A DNA stretch of 64,000 nucleotides. It comes from Candidatus Altimarinota bacterium (GTDB taxonomy: Bacteria > Patescibacteriota > Gracilibacteria > BD1-5 > UBA6164). The stretch spans positions 124,001 to 188,000 of the forward strand of contig JAQTXG010000001.1 in the NCBI GenBank assembly GCA_028688895.1, written 5' to 3'. Position 1 is the first letter of the stretch; each line of letters begins with the position of its first letter. A program made the translations under genes and the position numbers. Below the pieces are notes generated by a model that worked only from the letters and a program-made list of their open reading frames with translations, was not told the origin of the DNA and did not search any database. Shown in pieces: positions 40,454-49,376 of this stretch.

Positions 40454-40815
40454 ATTTTTTTTATTACATTATTGAGGTCATTTATTATTTCATCATTTGT
40501 AATTCTTATTACTTTAAATCATTTATTTATTAATAATTTTTCTTTTTCTTTATCCAATAAAAATATGTCATCTAAATCATGAATATTTCAATCTATTTCT
40601 AATATTAGTTTTATATCCAAACTACAAAAATCAGGAATTATATATCTATCCATTCATGAAATTTCTGTGTATAAATATATAGGTTTTTGTCTTAAAAATT
40701 TTTGTCACAATTTTTTATTCTTTATTTCATTCCAAATAATCTTTTCTGATTTTGTCATATTTTTTCTCAAATTTCTTGCAGCTTCTTTTAAAATATTTGG
40801 TATATATCAAGTCAT
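40435..40815 (-). CDS. DUF559 (Vsr-like) endonuclease-domain protein
   Basis: A 126-residue protein of the DUF559 family, which has a very-short-patch-repair-like endonuclease fold. NMTKSEKIIWNEIKNKKLGQ (about residues 17-36) and KFLRQKPIYLYTEISGMDRY (37-56) lead to the active-site strand IIPDFCSLDIKLILEIDGNI (57-76) then H, and the end FKVIRITNDEI. Asp, Glu and the DG..H motif are intact. The last residues and the stop codon come from an R1 repeat, so the original C-terminus may have been altered by repeat insertion. Role unknown; such genes are often found in islands. Confidence 0.8.
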
Positions 40816-40880
40816 TAAAATATTAAATTTATAATTAAAATTATTTCAATTATATAAAATATAAAAATAATACAAGATTA

Positions 40881-41100
40881 TTTACTTCATGCAGCCTTCC
40901 TCCCTTAGACTTAAGGGAGGAAATTCAAAGGTGGGTTAATTGATATATTAATTCTTATTTACTTCATGCAGCCTTCCTCCCTTAGACTTAAGGGAGGAAA
41001 TTCAAAGGTGGGTTAATTGATATATTAATTCTTATTTACTTCATGCAGCCTCCTTCCCTTAGGCTTAAGGGAAGGAATTCAAGGATGGGTTAATTAAAAG
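40881..41100. repeat. Three tandem R1-type repeats, 77-bp period
   Basis: Copies start at 40881, 40958 and 41035 with TTTACTTCATGCAGCC. The first two are near-identical, with stem CCTCCCTTAGACTTAAGGGAGG. The third is diverged to CTTCCCTTAGGCTTAAGGGAAG, changed on both sides so that pairing is kept. No gene is visible between 40816 and 41245 beyond these and a terminator. Confidence 0.85.
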
Positions 41101-41152
41101 GTTAATACACAATAATTCAACCAAGGATTAATAAAAATACTCTCCCCCCAAA

Positions 41153-41191
41153 AAAGAACCTTTTTTTCAAAAGGTTCTTTTTTTTCCTACA
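41153..41191. terminator. Terminator for the major pilin gene
   Basis: AAAAAAGAACCTTTT and AAAAGGTTCTTTTTT arms, usable on the minus strand downstream of the pilin gene. Confidence 0.8.
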
Positions 41192-41245
41192 TCATAATAA
41201 GTTCGTGACTCTTATTAAGATTTATTTTATGAAATTTACTATATA

Positions 41246-41977
41246 TTAGTAAGCTAAATCAGTAGTATCTAAGTTTTTAACAACTTTTGTTTTATCAGCA
41301 GTAGAACCGATAAGACCAGCTGACTCATCATTAGCTAGAGTTAAAGTTGTACCAGTATATGAAGAACTTAAAGTTAGAGTAACACCATCTCTAGAAACTT
41401 TATCAACAGTTCTACCACCATTAACTACATCACCAACTTTAAATCTGTTAGCATTTTCATCTTCCAATGAGAATGTAGTACCATCAGGAGTACCAGTGTA
41501 ACCAGTAGCTGTTCTAGCAGCATATGTACCATTAACCAAGTTAGTTTCATCTCCATCTTGTTCTAATACAGCAGCTACTTGGAATACTCCACCAGCTCTA
41601 GTAGTAGCACCGATTCTATATGCTTTATCTGATTTAGGATCTTTGAAATCTTTTTCAATTACATTTAAAACAGTGTAGCTAGGAGTACCAGCAGCATATG
41701 CTCCAGAAGCAGCAAGTACACCAATAGAACCACCAATATCTAGACCACCAGAAAGTGCATTAACATTTTCAGCAACAAAACTTAACAAAGGAACACCTTC
41801 TACTTGTTTCAAAGAGATTGCTGATTGGATATTTCCGATATCAGAAGTTCTTTTTGAGTTTCTAGCGTCAGCTGAGTAACCTTGTAAAGAAATAAACGCG
41901 ATAGTACCCAATATAGCCAAAATAGTAATAACAACAATTAACTCAACCAAAGTGAACGCATTTTTTGTATTTCTCAT
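41246..41977 (-). CDS. Type IV major pilin-like protein
   Basis: A 243-residue type IV pilin. The prepilin signature is MRNTKNAFTLVELIVVITIL (cleavage before Phe, with Glu at position 5 of the mature chain), followed by the helical spine to about residue 55 and a beta-rich globular domain rich in Gly, Thr and Ala. All 26 glycines are GGN codons and none is TGA, in a genome where most genes use TGA for many glycines. This is the pattern expected for the most highly translated gene. A strong promoter lies upstream and a terminator downstream. Cysteine is absent, so no disulfide loop. Its codon bias suggests it is the main pilus subunit. Confidence 0.93.
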   Translation of the reverse strand: MRNTKNAFTLVELIVVITILAILGTIAFISLQGYSADARNSKRTSDIGNIQSAISLKQVEGVPLLSFVAENVNALSGGLDIGGSIGVLAASGAYAAGTPSYTVLNVIEKDFKDPKSDKAYRIGATTRAGGVFQVAAVLEQDGDETNLVNGTYAARTATGYTGTPDGTTFSLEDENANRFKVGDVVNGGRTVDKVSRDGVTLTLSSSYTGTTLTLANDESAGLIGSTADKTKVVKNLDTTDLAY

Positions 41978-42045
41978 TTATATTATGATTAGGAAATAAA
42001 ATACAAAAATAAATTTCATAAATATGTCTTATTTAAGACTCATAT

Positions 42046-42074
42046 ATTCTATCCGATTTACTATGAAATTGCAA
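42046..42074 (-). promoter_or_regulatory. Strong sigma70-type promoter of the major pilin gene
   Basis: On the minus strand, TTGCAA (42069-42074), a 17-base spacer, and TAGAAT (42046-42051). The transcript leader of about 60 bases contains a small hairpin GTCTTATTTAAGAC (42027-42040). The rest of the 41978-42413 gap is AT-rich with no gene that I can support. Confidence 0.6.
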
Positions 42075-42413
42075 AAAAAAAGTATATTTTCGACTAGACT
42101 ATAGTACAAAAATCTATTTTAATAAAAATAAAAAAATATAAAAAACAAAAGTCAATAATCTATATTTACAATAACAAAGCACAAATCTATAATTTATTCT
42201 CAAAATGATAATGATTATTGATACGAGTAAAAAACACAAAAAAACACATAAAATTTACGACTATTTTTCACAAAAAATTATTTTACATTATAAAATTTTA
42301 TTATTTAATACATTTTATTGTTCAAAAATTTTACAAAAGTTTTTCACAAAAAAATATTTGTTTTATTATTATTAATACATATAATTTACACACAAGTATT
42401 ATATTAATTAATA

Positions 42414-42581
42414 ATGATTATTATGTTTAAAGTGATTTCAAACAATTGAAACAAAGTAACTGTTGAAATGGATATAGAAACATATGAGGAAATTAATAAT
42501 GAAATAATAGAAGATATCAATTTATATGAGTTTGTTTTTGATGAACCTATTGAGGTAAGTAAATTAGTAAATAATAAATAA
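42414..42581 (+). CDS. Small antitoxin-like protein
   Basis: A 55-residue acidic protein (52 if the second ATG, 42423, is used). It reads MIIMFKVISNNGNKVTVEMD followed by IETYEEINNEIIEDINLYEF. It has a beta start and an acidic helix, the usual build of antitoxins paired with RelE/ParE toxins. The toxin-like gene starts 4 bases after its stop. A small gene preceding and abutting a toxin is the normal order. No family is named with certainty. Confidence 0.6.
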
Positions 42582-42585
42582 TAAA

Positions 42586-42825
42586 ATGGTACAAAAATGG
42601 GAAAAATTCATTTCTAAGAATCCATATAAAAATATTATAAATGAAATAATAATTGATATTTTAAATAATAAATTAGACGATTATTATATAAAAAAATTAA
42701 CATGATATGATAATTATTTTAGAATTAGAAAATGAAATATTAGAATAGTATTTCAGAAGAGTAATCAAGAAAATAAAATTGTAGCAGTAGATACAAGAGG
42801 AAATATTTACAGGTGATTAAAATAA
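42586..42825 (+). CDS. RelE/ParE-superfamily toxin-like protein
   Basis: A 79-residue protein. KLTGYDNYFRIRKGNIRIVF (about residues 38-57) and the end KIVAVDTRGNIYRG follow the RelE/ParE pattern 'L.g....yRiR.g.yRivF......i.v..i..R...Y'. These toxins cleave ribosome-bound mRNA or inhibit gyrase. The basic Arg residues of the strand are kept. It forms a unit with the preceding 55-residue gene and is followed by a terminator. It stands between the pilin and pilC genes. Confidence 0.75.
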
Positions 42826-42831
42826 ACTTAA

Positions 42832-42866
42832 AAAAATATTCACAATTTTTGTGAATATTTTTTTAT
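42832..42866. terminator. Bidirectional terminator
   Basis: AAAATATTCACAA/TTGTGAATATTTT arms, between the convergent toxin and pilC genes. Confidence 0.8.
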
Positions 42867-44080
42867 AAACTTTTTGCGATTTTTCACATTTCAAAGAAAG
42901 GTAACATGATAGCTACTACTATTGTACCTACCAGTATTCAAACTATTACGATGATGATAGGTTCCATCATACTAGACAAGTTTCAGATATATCTCTTCAA
43001 CTCTCAGTTGTAGTTTATTCACACTTTTTTTAGTGAATCTGATAGACTTCAAGTTTCTTCACCAGTACTTACTACATAAGCAAATTCTTCCGGGAACAAT
43101 GGATTTAGATAAACACTAGCTTCATAATCCAAATTTAACCCTAGAGATTTAGATATAGTCAATCATACTTCTACTTCGTTTTTTATTCTGATTAATTCCT
43201 TTTTATAAGCCAAGTTTGGTACTACTTTACTAGAAGTTTTAAGTGATTCCAATAACAATACTCAAGAGTCTAACAATATAGTAAATGATTTGATAAAAAA
43301 TACTATATTTGATTGTTTTACTATGTATCAAAATATCGGCATTTTTGTAAACATTCTTGCAAACATCATTTTTCAGATATATGTAGAGTTTATCATTTTT
43401 ATAACCAAGATGATTCATATGATTCATATAATCATTTTTCAGTAGTCATTCATGAAAAAGTTTGAGATTCATACTACAAATTGAGTCAGAGCAGGTAATT
43501 GACTTCAAGCTTTTTCAAAAGATTCTGTAATCCTAGGTACGATAAATATCATCATAAAAGTTACCATAAGCAAAGTCAATCACAACAATATCATAGGATA
43601 TATCATCGCTCATTTTACTCTTCATTTCAATTCTATATTTTCTAGCAAGTTTTGATCTAGTTCAGCCAATATTTTTCATAGTTGTCATGTTTTTTCTCAT
43701 ACTCATACTAGAGCTGTAGTCAGTGAATCAAATACTTTTGGATATTCGTTCATAGTTTCACTGATACTTATTCAGTGATTTATATTTTCTTTCATTTCAG
43801 TTACTATCCTTTTCATATAAGGATTTTTTATCTGTTTAATCAAGATTCATAATGCTCATTTTACATCTATTCAAGAATTTACAAATATAGAAAATTTGTT
43901 TATAAATTCCCACAATTCTTTTTTTGAGACACTTTCAAATAAGGTAATTTCTATATTCATATTACCTGATTTGTGCATCTGTTTATTTCTTTTTGCTTTT
44001 CTAGCTTTTTCCAAAAGATCAACAAATTTTTGATTGTTGAAGTTTCAGTATTTATCATAAAAGCTTTTTCAGAATATCAT
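42863..44080 (-). CDS. pilC: Type IV pilus inner-membrane platform protein PilC
   Basis: A 405-residue protein with the two GspF domains of PilC. The first has FINKFSIFVNSGIDVKGALG (about residues 60-79) and the second FIKSFTILLDSGVLLLESLK (about 275-294). Each is followed by membrane helices; the final one is PIIIVIVGILVGTIVVAIML. It anchors the pilus and couples PilB/PilT motion to pilin assembly. Length is normal (about 400). Many glycines are TGA. It shares the strand with the SpoIIE-type phosphatase and pilB, separated by a tandem R2 array, so these may form one transcription region. Confidence 0.92.
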
Positions 44081-44106
44081 GTGTGTTATATAAAATGTTA
44101 TTATTT

Positions 44107-44457
44107 TTTGTTTTTCAATCTTTCTCCCCTTATCAAGGGGAGTGGCCTTTAGGCCGAGGGGTTAAAACCATGACTACTTTTTTTTTTCAATCTTTCTCCC
44201 CTTATCAAGGGGAGTGGCCTTTAGGCCGAGGGGTTAAAACCATAGACTACTTTTTTTTTTCAATCTTTCTCCCCTTATCAAGGGGAGTGGCCTTTAGGCC
44301 GAGGGGTTAAAACCATGACTACTTTTTTTTTTCAAACTTTCTCCCCTTATCAAGGGGAGTGGCCTTTAGGCCGAGGGGTTAAAACCATGACTACTTTTTT
44401 TTTTCAATCTTTCTCCCTTTGGAAAAGGGAGTACCCGCAGGGGGAGGGATTAAAACC
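44107..44457. repeat. Five tandem R2 palindromic repeats, about 73-bp period
   Basis: Units of TTTTTTTTTCAATCTTTC, the stem CTCCCCTTATCAAGGGGAG, TGGCCTTTAGGCCGAGGGG and TTAAAACCATGACTAC. Four units are near-identical. The fifth has stem CTCCCTTTGGAAAAGGGAG and ends in GGGGGAGGGATTAAAACC. On the minus strand the poly-A side faces pilC. No coding role. Confidence 0.9.
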
Positions 44458-44469
44458 AAGGATTATTTT

Positions 44470-46389
44470 TTACAAATTACCATCCTTACTTATTACTTCT
44501 TCTGCTTCTGATATTACTGTACCATAATCTCATTTTTTTAGCAACTCTAGCAATATATTATATTTATTTACTACTTTTTGGTTTTTTTGTTCTACTTTAT
44601 AGACTTTTTCATTATCTATGGCTTTTTTTAGATAAAAGTTTATTTTTTTATCTATAAATCATTCTTTTATGTATCTTATTGCTTCTTGTTTCAGTTTTAG
44701 TACTTCTCAAGTATAGTATAGAGTTTCTAGGTTTTTTATAATTCTTTCAGTTTCTTTTTTCTTTTTTAATACTTCTACTTCTTTATCTATATCTTCTATA
44801 GTTTTTCACTTAAGTTTATTTAAGTCACTAGATTTTAATCATTCTTTTGCTTTCAATTCTTGTAGATATTTAGAAGATATATCAACTACATCTTTTCTTA
44901 TATCTCTTTTCAAAAACAACATACTTACATCATCATCAAAATTTGCTCATCATCTAAATTCTTTTAGATCATTTATTAAATAATCATATATTCAGTGTAT
45001 ATCAGTTTGATTTTTACATACATGTCAATATACTTTCATTAATTTATCCAATCAGTAAAATTCTCAATCCATATTTTTACTTTCTATTACTCAGTCACTA
45101 TAAGTCAAAAGTATATCTCAGTCGTATAATTTTAAATTTTTTACCTTTATATCATTAGATTTATTTATAAGCCTTATTCAAGCTGCCAATCAACCAGGAA
45201 TAAATTTTTCTACTTCTCAAGTTTTTTTTCTATAAATAATCATTGGTTCATGTCACATTCAAACAAAATTTATTGTATCAGTATCATCCTTATATATATC
45301 AAAAAATATTCAAGTGATAAAGTTTCTAGATTTTAGATCTTGTTTCAATCAGTTATTTATTTCAAAAGTCAATTCTCTCAAAGTAGAATTTTTTACATAT
45401 TTATTAAATAATCTACTAAGTAGTGTAATTATAAATCAAGCTCTGATACCATGTCCAGTAGCATCTCATAAAAAGAAATTATACTTATTCTCATTTTCTA
45501 CAAATCAGAATGTATCACCAGATATTTTATCCGCTCAAAGGATTTTTCAGTACAATTCATATCATAGCATTTTATTACTAGATAATTCTTTTACCAATCA
45601 TTTATGTATGTTTGCCAATTTTCTAGCAGCCAAATCATTTTTGATTTTCGAATCTTCTTCAATAAGTAGATTTATTTCATCTAACAATTTCTTTTTTCTG
45701 ATTCTTTCTTTTATAGTTTTATAAAAATTTATTTTATCTTTCAATCTTGAAAAAAATCATTTTTTTACATCTTTTAGTGATTCTTCTTTTTGTAATTCTT
45801 CATTTTCTAGATTTACAGTTTTTCAGATCAACGCCATTGCTTCTAGTTTAGCATTGTTTTTCATCTTTTCATCCCTTTTTTTCAAATCTCTTTCTCTACT
45901 TTTTAGAATTATCTTTTTTTCTTTGTTGTAAAATCTAACTACTGAAGGTTTCTCAGCATTTTCTTCCAAAAATTTTTGTAACAAAGCAAGTGCATTATCA
46001 CTTTTTCTATTTCACATAAGTAAATCTAATTCATCTTTTATCTTTTTAAATCTGATTTTAAATCTTTCAGTTTCTACATTTAAGTTATATTTTTCTTCTT
46101 TTTTTTCTAGTAATTCATATAACTTATTTAATTTTTTTTGTTTTTCTTTTAGTTCATTTGTAAGTCTGATTTTTTCTTTTTCATTTATTCATTCTTTATC
46201 ATCCATTTTATCTATTTTGTCCAAGACTATGCTCAGAGATTCTTTTTCTTTATATTCTATTTCTTTTAATGCTTTTTTAGCTTTTTCCCACTCTGAAAGC
46301 ATGATAAAAAGTTCAGTAGCTTTCAACGCGCTATTAAACTCTTTTACATTTCCTGTTTCTACTTTTCTTTTTTTAAAAAAACCAAACAT
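44470..46389 (-). CDS. SpoIIE-type phosphatase with long coiled-coil N-terminus
   Basis: A 639-residue soluble protein. Residues 1-230 are Lys/Glu-rich, with TPR-like or coiled-coil helices (SEWEKAKKALKEIEYKEKES near 32-51). A SpoIIE/PP2C domain follows (about 255-480) with motifs KISGDTFGF, LGDATGHGIRAG (about 308-319) and LTYSDGVIESKNMDG (about 410-424), then GGANFDDDVSMLFL. A C-terminal helical region of about 150 residues ends the protein. It lies between pilC and pilB on the same strand, so a role in controlling pilus activity by dephosphorylation is plausible but inferred. Compare the membrane-bound paralogue at 29933-31132. Confidence 0.88.
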
Positions 46390-46457
46390 TTTTACATTTA
46401 TTAGAATTAAAATATTTCATACAATCCAATTAATATAAGAAAAAATACAATTTATTT

Positions 46458-46510
46458 CCAACTTTCTCCCCTTGGTAAGGGGAGTCCCCAAAGGGGGAGG
46501 GGTTAAAACC
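46458..46510. repeat. R2 palindromic repeat
   Basis: CTTTCTCCCCTTGGTAAGGG GAG-type stem, then GTCCCCAAAGGGGGAGGGG and TTAAAACC. Located between the phosphatase and pilB. Confidence 0.8.
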
Positions 46511-46558
46511 AATGTACACAATTCCTTAATTTAATTACAATTTTTTTACATTATTTTT

Positions 46559-47782
46559 TTACAACAACTTCAATGCTTCATCAACAGTAGTTTCTCATAA
46601 AACTGCTTTTAATAATGCATCTTGAGTAATTGTAATCATACCATTTTTAACAGCTTCATCTCTCATAGCATTAGCACTTTCTTTTTCCAAAATCAGTGGT
46701 TCCAAATAATCTCAAACAATAAGTACTTCATGGAATCACATTCTTCAGTTATATCCTGTGTAACCACATTTTTCACATCATTTTCAATGGTAAAATACAG
46801 CTGCATCTAGTTCACTTTTATCTATAATAGGTCATAATATTTCATTTACTTTTTTTCTTTGAATATCTTTTATTTGGTATTCTTCTTTACAATCACTACA
46901 TATTTTTTTTCAAAGTCTTTGAGATATTACCATTTTCATAGCAGAAGCTAACAAAAATGGCTCAACACCCATATTTATAAGTCTTTGTACAGTTCAAGTA
47001 GCACTATTCGTATGTATTGTTGACAAAACCAAATGTCATGTCAATGCAGCTTCTACTGCAAGTGTAGCAGTTTCTTTATCTCTGATTTCTCATACCATTA
47101 TGATATCTGGATCTTGTCTTACTAGACTTCTAAGTCATGTAGAAAATGTATATCAGATTTCAGGTTTTACTTGTGATTGATTTACATATTCTATAGCATA
47201 TTCGATAGGATCTTCTAGAGTAGAAATATTGTATTCTAGAGGATTAAAGTTTTTCAGTATACCAAATAATGTAGTAGATTTTCATGAACCTGTAGGTCAA
47301 GCTATCAAAACAATTCCATATTTACTTTTTAGCTCAGCTCTAACTTTTTCCAGATTTATATCTATCAATCATAGAGCTTCAATATTTATCAGAGATTCAT
47401 CTTGTTTTAGTATTCTCATAACTACTTTTTCTCAATAATTCGTAGGTAGAGTTGAAAGTCTTATATCTACATTTTGGCTTTCTTTTTCGTACATATAGAC
47501 TATTTTACCATCTTGAGGTTTTTTGTTTTCATCTATTTTGATTTTAGATAAAACTTTCAGTCTAGTAACTATACCACTTATGTTTTCTACATGCAATTTA
47601 TCATATAATACAAAATCTCCATCTTTACGAAATCTGATTAACAAGAAAAATTCAGTAGGTTCTATATGTATATCTGAAGCTCATAATTCAATAGCATTCA
47701 TAAACATTTTGTTTAAGTAATCTACTATATCTCAAACATCTCTTTTAAGTTTTAGAGCATCTATGTTTAAATTATTATTCAT
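46559..47782 (-). CDS. pilB: Type IV pilus extension ATPase PilB
   Basis: A 407-residue GspE/PilB ATPase that drives pilus growth. It lacks the N-terminal T2SSE_N domain of longer PilB. GASDIHIEPTEFFLLIRFRK begins the N2 domain (about residues 34-53). Walker A is LIAGPTGSGKSTTLFGILKN (about 155-174), Walker B RQDPDIIMVGEIRDKETATL (about 216-235), and the His box AALTGHLVLSTIHTNSATGT. The tetracysteine zinc motif (KICSDC ... GCEKCGYTGYNG, about 300-345) is intact. A 407-residue protein can still carry out ATP hydrolysis; membrane recruitment may differ because of the missing N-domain. Confidence 0.95.
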
Positions 47783-47850
47783 TTTTTAATTGATTAATTT
47801 ATATTTAATATATCTTAACATACTTTACAAAAATAGTTAAATAATTTACA

Positions 47851-47879
47851 TTGACAAATATAAAAACATTATGTATTAT
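47851..47879 (+). promoter_or_regulatory. Consensus-like promoter without a downstream gene
   Basis: Exact TTGACA (47851-47856), a 17-base spacer and TATTAT (47874-47879) on the plus strand. The only downstream feature on this strand is the terminator at 47905-47932; the next gene is on the minus strand. Confidence 0.4.
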
Positions 47880-47904
47880 ATAAAAATAATGTATTTATTA
47901 TAGT

Positions 47905-47932
47905 ATAAAACTCCTCATTTTTGAGGAGTTTT
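47905..47932. terminator. Terminator-like hairpin
   Basis: AAAACTCCTCA/TGAGGAGTTTT arms, serving the minus-strand gene at 47935-49209 and possibly a short plus-strand RNA. Confidence 0.75.
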
Positions 47933-47934
47933 TA

Positions 47935-49209
47935 CTATTTTATTCAAAATAATGCTTTATATTTTTCATGCAATATATCTTTAATAACTTCTTTTGTTTT
48001 ATTGAATTCTTCTTTTCTTTTAGCTTCTTGAGCTTTTGCTAATCTTTCAGCTTCAAGTTTTTGTTGTTCCAATCTAGCTTGTTCAGCAGCAATTCTTTCT
48101 TGTTCTAATCTAACTCTTTCAGCTTCTTGTTTCATAGCATTTGCTTCATTGTTTATAACAAGCATCATTTCATCTGATGTTTTATATATAATTTCTTTAT
48201 ATTTATATGTTTCACCTCACAAAATTTTCTTTTGAGTATAAGTATCAAAATTATAACTACCTACTGAAACTATATCTAGTGTCCAAGCTTTTTCTATATA
48301 ATTTTTATTAAATTCATTATAATTATTTGTTAAAACAGTTTTGTATTTTTCATATGAATGATTTTGAGGATCCAATATAAACAGTCCAGAAACAACTCCA
48401 GAAGTAATTAATATAAGTCATAAAACTAAAAGTATTCTAGTTTTTGGCTCTCTCAATCTTTCTCTAAATTTTTTATGTTCAGTTTCTACTTTTTCTATGA
48501 TTATATCTTCTTTTTTGATAAATTCAGATTTATAATTTCAAAATACTTCAGCATTATCATCTACTATTTCTTCGTTTGTTTCTTCAGTTCATTTTTTTAT
48601 TTTTTCATTTACTTCTTGCTCTACTTTTTCATTAATCTTTTTTTCTATTTCAGCCAAACTTTCCAAATCTACTTTAGCTACATTTTCATCTACAGTTTTT
48701 TCTACATTTTCTTCACTTGTTTCTATTTTTTCAGATTTTTCTACATTTTCGGATTCATTAGTAGATTTTACAGAATTATCTTCTGAAATATCAGATTTTA
48801 TTGAATTATCAGATTGTATTTCTGGTTCCAATGTTTCTAATAATTCTTCTTTTAATTCCTCATGTTCAATTTCTTCTCTTTCATCGTTTAATTCTCTTAT
48901 TTCAGCTGGAGTTTTATTTGTTTTGATTGAAGAAAGAGATATTCTAGGTATCAATGAAGGTTTTGCATCCTCTTTTTCTTTTTCTTTTTTATCCTCTAGT
49001 AAACTTTCTTTCAATTCTTCTACTATATTATCTTTCAATTCCTCTACAATATCATCCTTTAATTCTTCCACTATAACTTCTTTTGCTTCCTCTATAGCTT
49101 CAGAATTATTTTCAGTTGAAATATCTAGATCAGTTTTTACTTCATCTATTTTTTCAGCCTGTTTTTTCTTTGCTATAGCCGAAAGATTTATTTTTGGAGT
49201 TGGATTCAT
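47935..49209 (-). CDS. Acidic coiled-coil, single-pass membrane protein
   Basis: A 424-residue protein. Residues 1-230 are low-complexity and acidic, with repeated VEELKDNIVEELKDDI-type units at about 46-70 and many Glu/Lys/Ser. One membrane helix (ILLVLGLILITSGVVSGLFI, about 270-289) is followed by a small domain, and a second coiled coil (LEQERIAAEQARLEQQKLEA near 370-389) ends the chain. The cytoplasmic acidic arm and external coiled coil suggest a scaffold for the pilus or envelope; this comes only from context next to pilB. The repeats VEELK occur at least four times. No family is recognised. Confidence 0.7.
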
Positions 49210-49376
49210 AATTAAAAATTACAATTTAAAATTTATATATATACATAATAATACTATAATTAAAAAATTAAATCAAATTTTGAACTCAATTTAATTAATA
49301 TAAATACATAAATTTGATTTTTCTAGTTTATTTCATAATCTATTCGATATATTTATTTAATTAAAATGTTCTAAAA

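Noticed and set aside
40881-41100. Possible CRISPR array or iterons
   Set aside because: Three 77-bp copies with no spacers, and the same element occurs singly elsewhere. No replication gene is near.
42218-42430. Plus-strand Ile/Phe/Lys-rich frame upstream of the small antitoxin gene
   Set aside because: Composition matches random AT-rich DNA, with no motif and no TGA glycines. It overlaps the start of a better-supported small gene.
44107-44457. Possible CRISPR array
   Set aside because: Units of about 73 bases are near-identical along their whole length, with no variable spacers. They are tandem palindromic repeats. No cas genes are seen.
44083-44527. Plus-strand frames encoding FFQSFSPYQGEWPLGRGVKT repeatedly
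   Set aside because: These are translations of the R2 tandem repeat, without a family match. The structure is a DNA or RNA palindrome, so no gene is called.
48475-48786. Plus-strand frame rich in Phe and Tyr opposite the acidic coiled-coil gene
   Set aside because: It is the complement of Glu/Lys-rich coding sequence (GAA/AAA read as TTC/TTT). It lies antisense to a gene with good start, membrane helix and stop.
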